39,513 nucleotides of DNA from Cupriavidus plantarum (GTDB lineage: Bacteria; Pseudomonadota; Gammaproteobacteria; Burkholderiales; Burkholderiaceae), in NCBI RefSeq assembly GCF_905397285.1, contig NZ_CAJPUX010000016.1:1-39513 (forward strand). The letters run 5' to 3'. Made by a program: the position numbers and the translations under genes. Under the pieces are notes generated by a model, which had not been told where the DNA came from, searched no databases, and was given only the letters and a program-made list of their open reading frames with translations. The stretch's first letter is position 1. Each line of letters opens with the position of its first letter. Below are positions 31,907-39,513 of the stretch, piece after piece.

Positions 31907-31931
31907 TTGCGGCGCGGGCCATGCTGCGGGT

Positions 31932-32699
31932 ATGCTGCGTCGCACATCGAACGCATTCTCTCGCTCACCCATGGTCTCGCCCCCCAACGCTTCAAACGCT
32001 TCCAACGCTTCCAGCAACGCCGCCAACGCCTCTCCTCCTCCGACCCGCCGCGAATCATTCCCCGGTCCCGCGGGCGCACTCGAAGTCTTGATCGATACGC
32101 CGGTTGCCGCCCCCACGGGCATCGCTGTGGTCGCGCACCCGCATCCGAGCCAGGGCGGCACCGCCGAACACAAGATTCCGCAGGTGCTCGCCCGCGCGCT
32201 GCAGGGGCATGGTTTCCTCGTGGCGCGGCCGAACTATCGGGGCGTCGGCGCGAGCGAGGGCAGCTACGATGGCGGCCCGGGAGAAGCGCAGGACGTGCTG
32301 GCCGTCATGCGCGCGCTGCGCGCACGGCATGCCGGTCTGCCGCTCGCGCTGGCCGGCTTCTCGTTCGGCGCCTTCGTGCTGACGCTCGGTCTCGGTGAAA
32401 TCGTGGAGGACGGTGCGTCCATTGCGCACCTGATCCTCTCGGGCATGCCCAGCGGACGGTTGTCGGAGACCCTCGCCTACGACACGCCCGCGGTAGCGGA
32501 GGCCGCGCCGGATGCGCTCGTCGTGCATGGCGAACGCGACGAACGCGTGCCGCTCATCAACGTATTCGAATGGGCACGCCCGCAGGAGCTGCCGGTGGTG
32601 GTGATCCCCGGCGCCGGGCACTTCTTCACGGGGAAGCTGCCGGCCCTGCGCACCGTCGTGGAGGGATACCTGCGCCGGCCGCGGCCCGCGCAGGCATGA
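31932..32699 (+). CDS. Alpha/beta hydrolase
   Basis: A 255-residue serine hydrolase fold. The oxyanion-hole segment is AHPHPSQGGT, the nucleophile elbow is GFSFGAF, the acid is in VHGERDERVPL and the catalytic His is in PGAGHFFTG. This resembles the small YdjP/YfhR-like or CocE-like dienelactone group often annotated simply as alpha/beta hydrolase; the substrate is unknown. The first 45 residues are low-complexity, with Asn-Ala-Ser repeats encoded by a 9-base tandem repeat at 31986-32012. The start may instead be ATG 31971; neither candidate has a strong ribosome site. Confidence 0.88.
   Translation: MLRRTSNAFSRSPMVSPPNASNASNASSNAANASPPPTRRESFPGPAGALEVLIDTPVAAPTGIAVVAHPHPSQGGTAEHKIPQVLARALQGHGFLVARPNYRGVGASEGSYDGGPGEAQDVLAVMRALRARHAGLPLALAGFSFGAFVLTLGLGEIVEDGASIAHLILSGMPSGRLSETLAYDTPAVAEAAPDALVVHGERDERVPLINVFEWARPQELPVVVIPGAGHFFTGKLPALRTVVEGYLRRPRPAQA
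31986..32012 (+). repeat. Three tandem 9-base repeats in the hydrolase N-terminus
   Basis: AACGCTTCA, AACGCTTCC and AACGCTTCC lie head to tail and encode NAS-NAS-NAS; degenerate copies continue to about 32030. The repeats change length in multiples of three codons, so variation would not break the frame. Confidence 0.75.
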
Positions 32700-32703
32700 G
32701 CGG

Positions 32704-33576
32704 TCAGAACTGATAGTTGACCGAGATATCGCCGGTCAGGTTCGTCGAGCGCTGCACAATGGGGCTGTTGCGCGCGTCGCCGACCAGGGCCGAGACGCCG
32801 AAATCGGCGGTGGCGAACCAGTGCTTGCTGAACATCCAGATGGCGGACACGCCGCCGCCATAGGACTTGATGCCGCCGCTCGGGTGGTATTCCGCGTAGC
32901 CAGACCGCGCCGCCTGCTGCCCGTTCACGCCGAACCATGTCTGCATGTAACGCGAATCGGCAAAGGTCATGGTCGGGCCGAGGAACCAGAAGAATTTCTC
33001 CGAACTGCCCGGCATCGGCATATAAGCGCCCACATCGCCGACCCAGCCATCCGAGCCGCCCAGCTGGCGCCGGATATTCGCGCGGATCACCAGCGGAAAT
33101 TCCTTCGACACGACGTACTCCGCGAAGATCTTCGACTCTGGCACGATGCCGATATTGCCCATGCCGGCCAGATGGTCGTGGTCTTTCTTCTCGCGGCGGC
33201 CCATGTCGTAGGTGATGGCCAGGCCCGCACGAACGCGTTCGGTATGGATGGCGTTGAAGCCGATCCCCTCCCCCGTCGAGGCGAATGCGAGGTCCTTGTA
33301 GCGCACGTCGATGCTGGGGCCGCCAAGGATGTAGTAATCGCTTGCACCGTCATAGCGCGGCCGCACCGTCATGGCGGCACCAACACGGACTTCCCAGGTC
33401 GGCAGGTCGGGAGAAAATAGCTTGCGCAGTGGCACGCCGACCGAATACTGCCATTCCGGCAGCGGCGACGGCGTCTGGGCATGCGCCTGCGACGCGAGGC
33501 ACGTCGCGAAGAGGGCGAGCAGCATGCCAATCCATGCGCCCAGTGGCCCGAGTTTTTTCTTGTTCGTGGTCGGCAC
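32704..33576 (-). CDS. MipA/OmpV family outer membrane protein
   Basis: A 290-residue exported protein. The N-terminus has a signal peptide (hydrophobic core about 14-28, likely cleavage after AHA near 33). The mature part contains alternating beta strands, with WEVRVGAAMTVRPRYDGASDYYILGGPSIDVRY typical of the start of MipA/OmpV barrels, and ends in SVNYQF with a terminal Phe recognised by the outer membrane assembly machinery. The start is GTG 33576 with GGAGGGA upstream. The family includes MltA-interacting proteins and porin-like members; the precise role here is unknown. It is convergent with the hydrolase gene, four bases apart. Confidence 0.9.
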   Translation of the reverse strand: MPTTNKKKLGPLGAWIGMLLALFATCLASQAHAQTPSPLPEWQYSVGVPLRKLFSPDLPTWEVRVGAAMTVRPRYDGASDYYILGGPSIDVRYKDLAFASTGEGIGFNAIHTERVRAGLAITYDMGRREKKDHDHLAGMGNIGIVPESKIFAEYVVSKEFPLVIRANIRRQLGGSDGWVGDVGAYMPMPGSSEKFFWFLGPTMTFADSRYMQTWFGVNGQQAARSGYAEYHPSGGIKSYGGGVSAIWMFSKHWFATADFGVSALVGDARNSPIVQRSTNLTGDISVNYQF

Positions 33577-33772
33577 GATTCCCTCCGAGTTTGATCAGAC
33601 AGCGCCGTGGATGACGGCAACTTATCTTTTCATCGAACGCCCCGCCGTCGCAACTTCCTCGAATCTCACAAGTTTGTAGGAGGGACGCCGATTTCGAGCT
33701 TAGCCTTCCGTGCTTAAGATCGCCTCCGGTAACGTCACCGTCATTGTCTTTTCGGACCGCGCTACCGCGGGG

Positions 33773-34243
33773 TCAGGCGCTGTCGTCCACCTCCCCCGCA
33801 TCGTCCGCGCGCCAGTCCCGCCGCATTTGCAGGAACGTGAACGACGTCGACCAGCCGATCAGCATCAGGCCGACGACCGGCTCCACGGCCGCCAGGAGCC
33901 GCAGCGGACCCACCGGGAAGATGTCGCCGATGCTCTGCGTGGTGAAGGTTTCGAGAGAGAAATAGATGTACGCGGCGGTGCCGTGGTCGGGCATCCCCTT
34001 GAGGGAGCCGACGTGGAACACGTCTGTGCCCAGCCAGTATCCCAGGCCAAACATCATGGCCTCGACGCAATGCGCCGCGATGATCAGCACGATCATCGCG
34101 CCGATATTGACCTTGCCGCTCCAGCGGCGGGGGTGGATGGCGGAGATCAGCCGCAGCGCTTCGTAGTGCATCGCCACGGTGATGATGGTGAGCACCGCCG
34201 TCATGGCGATGGCGATCAGGTAGGAGCCCGTAGTGTCTTGCAT
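33773..34243 (-). CDS. Small ion channel (Ion_trans_2-like) with unusual selectivity filter
   Basis: A 156-residue membrane protein with helices at about 9-30, 47-73 and 112-135. Between the second and third is a pore-helix and filter-like segment YFSLETFTTQSIGDIFPVG. The layout is that of bacterial two-helix potassium channels with one extra N-terminal helix. The filter reads TTQSIGD instead of TVGYGD, so only the first Thr and the final Gly-Asp agree, and ion selectivity is uncertain. There is no cytoplasmic ligand-binding domain. ATG 34243 lacks a strong ribosome site; a TATAGT at 34274-34279 (- strand) could be its -10 box. It diverges from the giant kinase gene. Confidence 0.8.
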   Translation of the reverse strand: MQDTTGSYLIAIAMTAVLTIITVAMHYEALRLISAIHPRRWSGKVNIGAMIVLIIAAHCVEAMMFGLGYWLGTDVFHVGSLKGMPDHGTAAYIYFSLETFTTQSIGDIFPVGPLRLLAAVEPVVGLMLIGWSTSFTFLQMRRDWRADDAGEVDDSA

Positions 34244-34413
34244 GGCAGGCAGGTTCGGGAGGAGTCGGAGACACTATACGCCGGTGTTGTCGGACGCCGG
34301 TCGGTGATGTGTACCGATTGCGTTACCGCGCGTACGCGGCGATGATCACAATCACGCCCTTTTGGGACGGAGGATGCGGTGCCGAGCGTGCGATCGCAGG
34401 GCGGGAGAACGGA

Positions 34414-37400
34414 ATGACGAACTCCGGGATGACCAACTTCGGAATGCACCCGGCCGGGAGCGCCGGCCCGGCTGAAGACGGCTCGCCCGCGTTTCTCGCG
34501 GGCGGCGGAGAAATGGGGGCGCGCATACGCGCGTTCGACTGGAGCGCCACGGCACTGGGCGCTCCGGCGCAATGGCCGCAGAGCCTCAAGACCGCGATCC
34601 GCATCATGCTGACGTCGCGGCAGCCGATCTGGATCGGCTGGGGCGACGAACTCCTTTTCTTCTACAACGACCCGTACAAGGCCATCATCGGCGGTCGCCA
34701 TCCGTCGGCGCTCGGGTTGCCGACCATGACGGTATGGCGCGAGATCTGGGACGACATCGGCCCGCTACTCGCCACCGCCATGGCGGGCGTCGAAGGGATC
34801 TTCGTCGAGCAGAAGCTCCTGATCATGGAGCGCAACGGCTATCCCGAGGAAACGTATTACACGTTCTCGTACAGCCCCGTACCGGACGATCACGGGGGCA
34901 CCGGTGGCATCATCTGCGCCAACAGCGACGACACCGAACGCGTGCTGGCCGAGCGCCAGCTCATGCTGCTGCGCGAGCTGGCTGCCTCCACCGCGGAGGC
35001 GCGCACGCGCGAGGAGGTCTGCCGCGTGGCGATGCAGGCCCTGCGGAGCGACCCGTACGACGTCACGTTCGCGCTGCTCTATCTGGGCGAGCGGGGGGCC
35101 GGTGAACTGACGCTGGCCGGCCGCGAGGGCATCGCCGCCGATCACGCGATGGCCCCGGCGACGCTGCGCGCTGAATCGCCCGATGCCGATGCCGCATCCG
35201 ATGCGCCCTGGCCCGCCTACGAGGCGCTGCAATCGGGCCGCGTGCTGGTACGGGAACACCCGGCCGACGTCGAAGCGCTGCCGGGCGGCGCCTGGAGCGT
35301 GCCGCCCACGCAGGTGGCCATCGTGCCCGTGTCCCCGTCCGGCGAGACCTCGCAGCACGGCGTGCTGGTCATCGGCCTGAATCCCTACCGGCTCGTCGGC
35401 GATCGCTACCGCAGTTTCCTCGGGCTCATCGCGGGACAGATCAGCGCGGCGTTCGGCTATGTCGATGCCTACGAGGCGGAGCGCCGGCGGGCCGAGGCGC
35501 TGGCGGAGATCGATCGCGCCAAGACGATGTTTTTCTCGAACATCAGTCACGAATTCCGCACGCCGCTCACGCTGATGCTGGGGCCGCTCGAGGAAATGCT
35601 GAACCGCCCAGGCGGCGGCGAGGATCACGCGCTGCTCGAGATTACGCATCGCAATGGCATGCGCCTGCTCAAGCTCGTGAATGCGTTGCTGGATTTCTCG
35701 CGCATCGAGGCGGGCCGCATGCAGATGCAGCCGCAGCCGACCGATCTGTCGGCATTCACAGCGGACCTCGCCTCGCTGTTCCGTTCCGCGATCGAATCGG
35801 CGGGGCTGCGGCTCGTGGTCGAGTGCCCGCCGTTGCCGGCGCCCGTTTCGGTCGATCGCACGGTCTGGGAGACGATTGTCCTGAACCTGCTGTCGAACGC
35901 GTACAAGTTCACGTTCGAGGGGGAGATCGAGGTGTCCGTGCGCGGGACGGACGCGGGCGATGTCGAACTTGCGATCCGCGATACGGGTATCGGCATCCCG
36001 GAAGCGGAGCTACCGCGCCTGTTCGAACGCTTCCACCGCGTCTCTGGCGCGATGGGGCGTTCCATCGAAGGCAGCGGCATCGGGCTCGCGCTCGTGCAGG
36101 AACTCGTGAAGCAGCACGGTGGTGTGATCCAGATGGAGAGTCAGCTCGGCGCGGGCACGCGCGCGATCGTTCGGTTGCCGCGCGTGCTGGAACCCGCCGC
36201 GGCGCTGCCCGCGCCCGCGCCCGTCGAGATGAGCACGCAAGCGCGTGCCTACGCGGAGACGGCCACGCGGTGGGGGACCGGCGCCGAGACCGTCGCAATG
36301 CCGATGGAAGTCACGGTGCCCGCCGCGAACGATGCGATCGACGGCAGTGCGCGCGCCCAGATGCTCGTCGTCGACGATAACGCGGATCTGCGCGAGTACA
36401 TGCGCCGGCTGCTCGAAGGCGCGGGGCATGCCGTACGCCTCGCCAGCGACGGCAACGAAGCGCTGGCCCTCGCGCGCGCGCAGGCGCCGGACCTGATCGT
36501 GTCCGACGTCATGATGCCGGGCATGGATGGCGTGGAGCTGGTGCGCGTGCTGCGCGACGACCCCGCGTTGCGGGACACGCCTGTGCTGCTGCTGTCGGCA
36601 CGCGCGGGAGAAGAGGCGCGCGTGAGTGGCCTGGAAAGCGGCGCGGACGATTACCTGATCAAGCCGTTTTCGGCGCGGGAACTGCTTGCGCGCGTCGCCA
36701 GCAACCTGCAGTTGTCGCGGCTGCGGCGGGAAACGGAGCGCCGCCTGCGCGAGGAATCGCGCGTACTCGAGGTGCTTAATGAGGTCGGCACGACGGTGGC
36801 GGCGGAACTCGATCTGGGCCGCGCGGTGCAGGTCGTCACGGATGCCGCGACGGAACTGACGGGCGCGGCGTTCGGTGCCTTCTTCTACAATGTGCTGGAC
36901 GACAAGGGCGAGTCGTACATGCTCTACACGCTGTCTGGCGTGCCGAAGGAAGCGTTCGACAAATTTCCGATGCCCCGCAATACGGCCGTGTTCGCGCCGA
37001 CCTTCCTCGGGCAGGGCATCGTGAGGTCCGCCGATATCACCCGCGATCCGCGTTTCGGCCGCAATCCACCGCATCACGGTATGCCGAAGGGGCACCTGAA
37101 AGTTTGCAGTTACCTGGCCGCGCCGGTGATCTCGCGCAATGGCGAGGTGCTGGGCGGCCTGTTCTTCGGTCATCCGGAAGCGGGGATGTTCACCGAACGC
37201 GCGGAGCGCGTGCTGGTGGGGATTGCGGCGCAGGCCGCGGTGGCCATCGACAACGCGCGCCTCTATCAGGCCGCGCAGGCCGAGATCGCCAAGCGCACGA
37301 AGGCCCAGGACGCGTTGCACGAACTGAACGCGACGCTCGAACGCCGCGTCAGCGAAGCCGTTGCCGACCGCGACCGGTTGTGGGATCTCAGCGAAGACCT

Positions 37401-39300
37401 GCTGATGGTGACGGCGGCCGACGGCACGCTCGAACGCGTGAGCCCGTCATGGCGCCGCACACTGAGCCTCACGCCTGGAGAACTGCTGGGGCGTTCGTGC
37501 CTTGTGTTCGTGCATCCAGACGACCTCGTGGGCATGACGGAACAGCTGATCGCGTTGCGCCGCGAGGGCAGCGCGGTGCGTCACGAATGCCGGCTTGGAC
37601 GGCAGGACGGCAAGTGGCGGTGGATCGCCTGGACGCTCACGCTCGATCCTTCGTCGAGCCGCATCCATGGCGTGGGCCGCGACGTGACGAGCGACCGCGA
37701 GGCCGCGGAGGCGCTGCGGCATGCCGACGAGGCGCTGCGCATGGCCCAGAAGATGGAGGCAATCGGCAAGCTGACCGGCGGCGTCGCGCACGACTTCAAC
37801 AACCTGCTGCAGGTCATCGGTGGCAATCTTCAGCTGCTGGCCACGGACGTGGCCACGGAGGAACGCGCGACGCAGCGCGTGCGCAATGCGCTTGCGGGCG
37901 TATCGCGCGGCGCCAAGCTTGCGTCGCAGCTGCTTGCGTTCGGCCGGCGGCAGCCGCTCGCGCCGAAGGTCGTCAATCTGGGCCGCTTCATCCGCGGGCT
38001 CGACGACATGCTGCGGCGCGCGCTGGGCGATGGCGTGGAGATCGAGACCATCGTCGCGGGCGGGTTGTGGAACACGCTCGTGGATCCCTTTCAGGTCGAG
38101 AACGCGCTGCTCAATCTCGCCATCAATGCACGCGACGCGATGGCGGGTCACGGCCGGCTGACGATCGAAGCCGGCAATGCCTCGCTTGACGAGGCCTACG
38201 CGCTGCGCCATGCGGACGTCACGCCCGGCCAATATGTGATGGTGGCCGTGACCGACACGGGCATGGGCATGACCCCCGACGTGCAGGAGCACGTGTTCGA
38301 GCCGTTCTTCACGACCAAGCCGGAAGGACAGGGCACGGGCCTCGGGCTGTCCATGGTCTACGGCTTCGTCAAGCAGTCGGGCGGGCACGTGAAGATCTAC
38401 AGCGAGTCCGGTCTCGGCACGACCGTCAGGCTCTACCTGCCGCGCGAGCGCCAGGAGGAGGATCTGGAGACGGACGTCGACATGGGGGCCGCCACGGGCG
38501 GCACCGAGACCGTGCTGGTGGTCGAGGACGACGAGGACGTACGCAATACCGTGGTCGATATGCTGTCGAACCTCGGCTATCGCGTGCTCAAGGCCAAGGA
38601 CGCGGCGAGCGCGCTCGCCATCGTCGAGAGCGGCGTGCCAGTGGACGTGCTGTTCAGCGACGTCGTGATGCCGGGGCCGATGCGGAGCCCCGAGATGGCG
38701 CGGAAGGTGCGCGAGCGGCTGCCCGGTATCGCGGTGCTGTTTACCTCTGGTTATACCGACAATGCCATCGTGCACGCGGGGCGGCTCGATGCTGGCATCG
38801 AACTGCTGTCAAAGCCGTACACGCACGAGGCGCTGGCCCGCAAGATCCGCTTCGTGATCGCGCGCGGCGGCGCGGTGCTCGCGCCCGCGCCGGTACCCGA
38901 GCCGCACAAGGCAGCGGGGCCGGTCGCACGGCTTGCCGATGTGCGCCTGCTGTTCGTCGATGACGACGATCTTGTGCGCGCGAGTTCCGCGGAGCTGCTG
39001 CGCAGCTTCGGCATCGAGGTGATCGAGGCGAGCAATGAGGTGGAAGCGATGCAAGCCCTGCGCGCGCATCGGATCGATGTGATGCTGACCGATGTGGGCC
39101 TCGGCAGCGCGTCGGGGATCGACCTCGCGCTGGAGGCCGCGGCGGCATGGCCCGCCTTGCGGATCGTCTTTGTCAGCGGCTATGACGTGACGCTGACACC
39201 GGCCCAGCGCCGTGTTCTGCCGCACGCGATTTCCCTGCGCAAGCCGTATGCGCTGGATACGTTCATCGGCGCGCTGCAAAGCGTCGTCGCGGGGACGTAG
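34414..39300 (+). CDS. Giant double hybrid histidine kinase
   Basis: A 1628-residue soluble signalling protein with two full kinase modules. Order: N-terminal PAS-like domain (about 30-170, with WSATALGAPAQWPQSLK and WREIWDDIGPL); GAF (about 180-350); HisKA with H379 in ISHEFRTPL; HATPase; receiver with D698 in SDVMMPGMDG; GAF (about 782-950); PAS (about 985-1093); a second HisKA with H1126 in GGVAHDFNNLLQ; HATPase with GTGLGLSMVYGF; and receivers with D1416 and D1560. No membrane helix is seen. I prefer ATG 34414, which has GGGAG close upstream; the frame is open to 34309. It ends in a strong terminator and stands alone. Confidence 0.92.
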   Translation: MTNSGMTNFGMHPAGSAGPAEDGSPAFLAGGGEMGARIRAFDWSATALGAPAQWPQSLKTAIRIMLTSRQPIWIGWGDELLFFYNDPYKAIIGGRHPSALGLPTMTVWREIWDDIGPLLATAMAGVEGIFVEQKLLIMERNGYPEETYYTFSYSPVPDDHGGTGGIICANSDDTERVLAERQLMLLRELAASTAEARTREEVCRVAMQALRSDPYDVTFALLYLGERGAGELTLAGREGIAADHAMAPATLRAESPDADAASDAPWPAYEALQSGRVLVREHPADVEALPGGAWSVPPTQVAIVPVSPSGETSQHGVLVIGLNPYRLVGDRYRSFLGLIAGQISAAFGYVDAYEAERRRAEALAEIDRAKTMFFSNISHEFRTPLTLMLGPLEEMLNRPGGGEDHALLEITHRNGMRLLKLVNALLDFSRIEAGRMQMQPQPTDLSAFTADLASLFRSAIESAGLRLVVECPPLPAPVSVDRTVWETIVLNLLSNAYKFTFEGEIEVSVRGTDAGDVELAIRDTGIGIPEAELPRLFERFHRVSGAMGRSIEGSGIGLALVQELVKQHGGVIQMESQLGAGTRAIVRLPRVLEPAAALPAPAPVEMSTQARAYAETATRWGTGAETVAMPMEVTVPAANDAIDGSARAQMLVVDDNADLREYMRRLLEGAGHAVRLASDGNEALALARAQAPDLIVSDVMMPGMDGVELVRVLRDDPALRDTPVLLLSARAGEEARVSGLESGADDYLIKPFSARELLARVASNLQLSRLRRETERRLREESRVLEVLNEVGTTVAAELDLGRAVQVVTDAATELTGAAFGAFFYNVLDDKGESYMLYTLSGVPKEAFDKFPMPRNTAVFAPTFLGQGIVRSADITRDPRFGRNPPHHGMPKGHLKVCSYLAAPVISRNGEVLGGLFFGHPEAGMFTERAERVLVGIAAQAAVAIDNARLYQAAQAEIAKRTKAQDALHELNATLERRVSEAVADRDRLWDLSEDLLMVTAADGTLERVSPSWRRTLSLTPGELLGRSCLVFVHPDDLVGMTEQLIALRREGSAVRHECRLGRQDGKWRWIAWTLTLDPSSSRIHGVGRDVTSDREAAEALRHADEALRMAQKMEAIGKLTGGVAHDFNNLLQVIGGNLQLLATDVATEERATQRVRNALAGVSRGAKLASQLLAFGRRQPLAPKVVNLGRFIRGLDDMLRRALGDGVEIETIVAGGLWNTLVDPFQVENALLNLAINARDAMAGHGRLTIEAGNASLDEAYALRHADVTPGQYVMVAVTDTGMGMTPDVQEHVFEPFFTTKPEGQGTGLGLSMVYGFVKQSGGHVKIYSESGLGTTVRLYLPRERQEEDLETDVDMGAATGGTETVLVVEDDEDVRNTVVDMLSNLGYRVLKAKDAASALAIVESGVPVDVLFSDVVMPGPMRSPEMARKVRERLPGIAVLFTSGYTDNAIVHAGRLDAGIELLSKPYTHEALARKIRFVIARGGAVLAPAPVPEPHKAAGPVARLADVRLLFVDDDDLVRASSAELLRSFGIEVIEASNEVEAMQALRAHRIDVMLTDVGLGSASGIDLALEAAAAWPALRIVFVSGYDVTLTPAQRRVLPHAISLRKPYALDTFIGALQSVVAGT

Positions 39301-39312
39301 GACCGGCGGGCG

Positions 39313-39348
39313 AAAAAAAACCGGCGGCTCGAAAGCCGCCGGTTTCTT
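39313..39348. terminator. Strong bidirectional intrinsic terminator
   Basis: A perfect 12-base stem, AAACCGGCGGCT (39318-39329) with AGCCGCCGGTTT (39334-39345), closes over a CGAA tetraloop. The TTT ending the stem continues as CTT (39346-39348), and on the other strand the eight A at 39313-39320 give a T run. It should stop transcription both from the kinase gene and from the convergent gene at the right edge. Confidence 0.88.
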
Positions 39349-39425
39349 GCGCCCCTCGGTCGCGGTGGGAGGGTCCGCGAGACCGGGTCTAAGAGAGGAA
39401 ACGCCGGAGCAACTGGTTTAGGCGA

Positions 39426-39513
39426 TCAGACTAGCGCGCCGTCGGTGTAGACATCGGTACCGCGGGCGCCGTCGTAGTACGGGCTACGCGGGCGGTTGAT
39501 GTCGCGGGCGCCG
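39426..39513 (-). CDS. C-terminal end of an unidentified protein (5' part outside window)
   Basis: On the - strand an open frame enters from the right edge and stops at TGA 39428-39426. The visible 28 residues are Gly-Ala-Arg-Asp-Tyr-rich, with RSPYYDGARGTDVYTDGALV at the end. Such short Tyr/Asp/Gly tails occur in small exported proteins of this group, but no family can be assigned. It converges on the giant kinase gene across the bidirectional terminator, which supports a real gene end here. Confidence 0.45.
   Translation of the reverse strand, partial: GARDINRPRSPYYDGARGTDVYTDGALV

Noticed and set aside
37447..38775. A 442-codon - strand frame opposite the giant kinase
   Set aside because: Arg/His-rich composition and no motif; it mirrors the kinase codon periodicity.
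1..39513. CRISPR array, tRNA or rRNA genes, insertion sequences, integrase or attachment sites
   Set aside because: No spaced direct repeats, cloverleaf-like segments, transposase or integrase motifs were seen on either strand by eye.

Overview
The window is high-GC DNA with Burkholderiales gene content. The flhDC-motAB-cheAW-cheRDBYZ order, the FlhC and CheA sequences and the neighbouring genes look most like Cupriavidus or a close Ralstonia relative. The genus is an inference from remembered protein similarity; nothing was searched. No rRNA, tRNA, CRISPR array, insertion sequence or phage gene is visible.

Layout. (1) 1-10753 is a motility and chemotaxis block on the + strand. It holds the tail of a chemoreceptor, an unrecognised helical protein, a long regulatory gap, flhD-flhC (both on TTG starts), motA-motB, and cheA-cheW-cheR-cheD-cheB-cheY-cheZ. 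A hairpin with a short T run after cheW probably makes the cheA-cheW part more abundant than the cheR-cheZ part. (2) 10677-11795 (-) is an exported PI-PLC-like phosphodiesterase whose 3' end overlaps the end of cheZ. (3) 11912-15760 is a regulated catabolic unit: an XRE-cupin repressor diverges from an FMN-dependent monooxygenase, a RutF-like flavin reductase and an MFS transporter. The intergenic region carries a good sigma-70 promoter with a palindrome lying on its -10 box. (4) 15782-25000 is mixed: a second MFS transporter, a DUF4153 membrane protein, an SDR, a YoaK-family protein, an ankyrin protein downstream of a haem catalase, a conserved unknown and a membrane diguanylate cyclase. (5) 25178-31118 is a signalling operon: a membrane hybrid kinase with three receivers, a second CheR, a stand-alone CheB esterase domain and a receiver-first histidine kinase. 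(6) 31173-34243 holds small accessory genes: a DUF2188 protein, an unknown, an alpha/beta hydrolase, a MipA/OmpV porin-like protein and a small ion channel with an odd selectivity filter. (7) 34414-39300 is a 1628-residue double histidine kinase closed by a strong bidirectional terminator, followed by the tail of a - strand gene.

How the genes work together. FlhDC switches on flagellar genes, MotAB powers the motor, and the Che proteins control it through CheY-P and CheZ. The second CheR/CheB pair has no receptor next to it and sits between two kinases. This suggests reversible methylation of a kinase coiled coil rather than of a classical chemoreceptor; this is the most interesting hypothesis in the window. 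The catalase-ankyrin pair resembles the katB-ankB arrangement of Pseudomonas and has a palindrome where an OxyR-type activator would bind.
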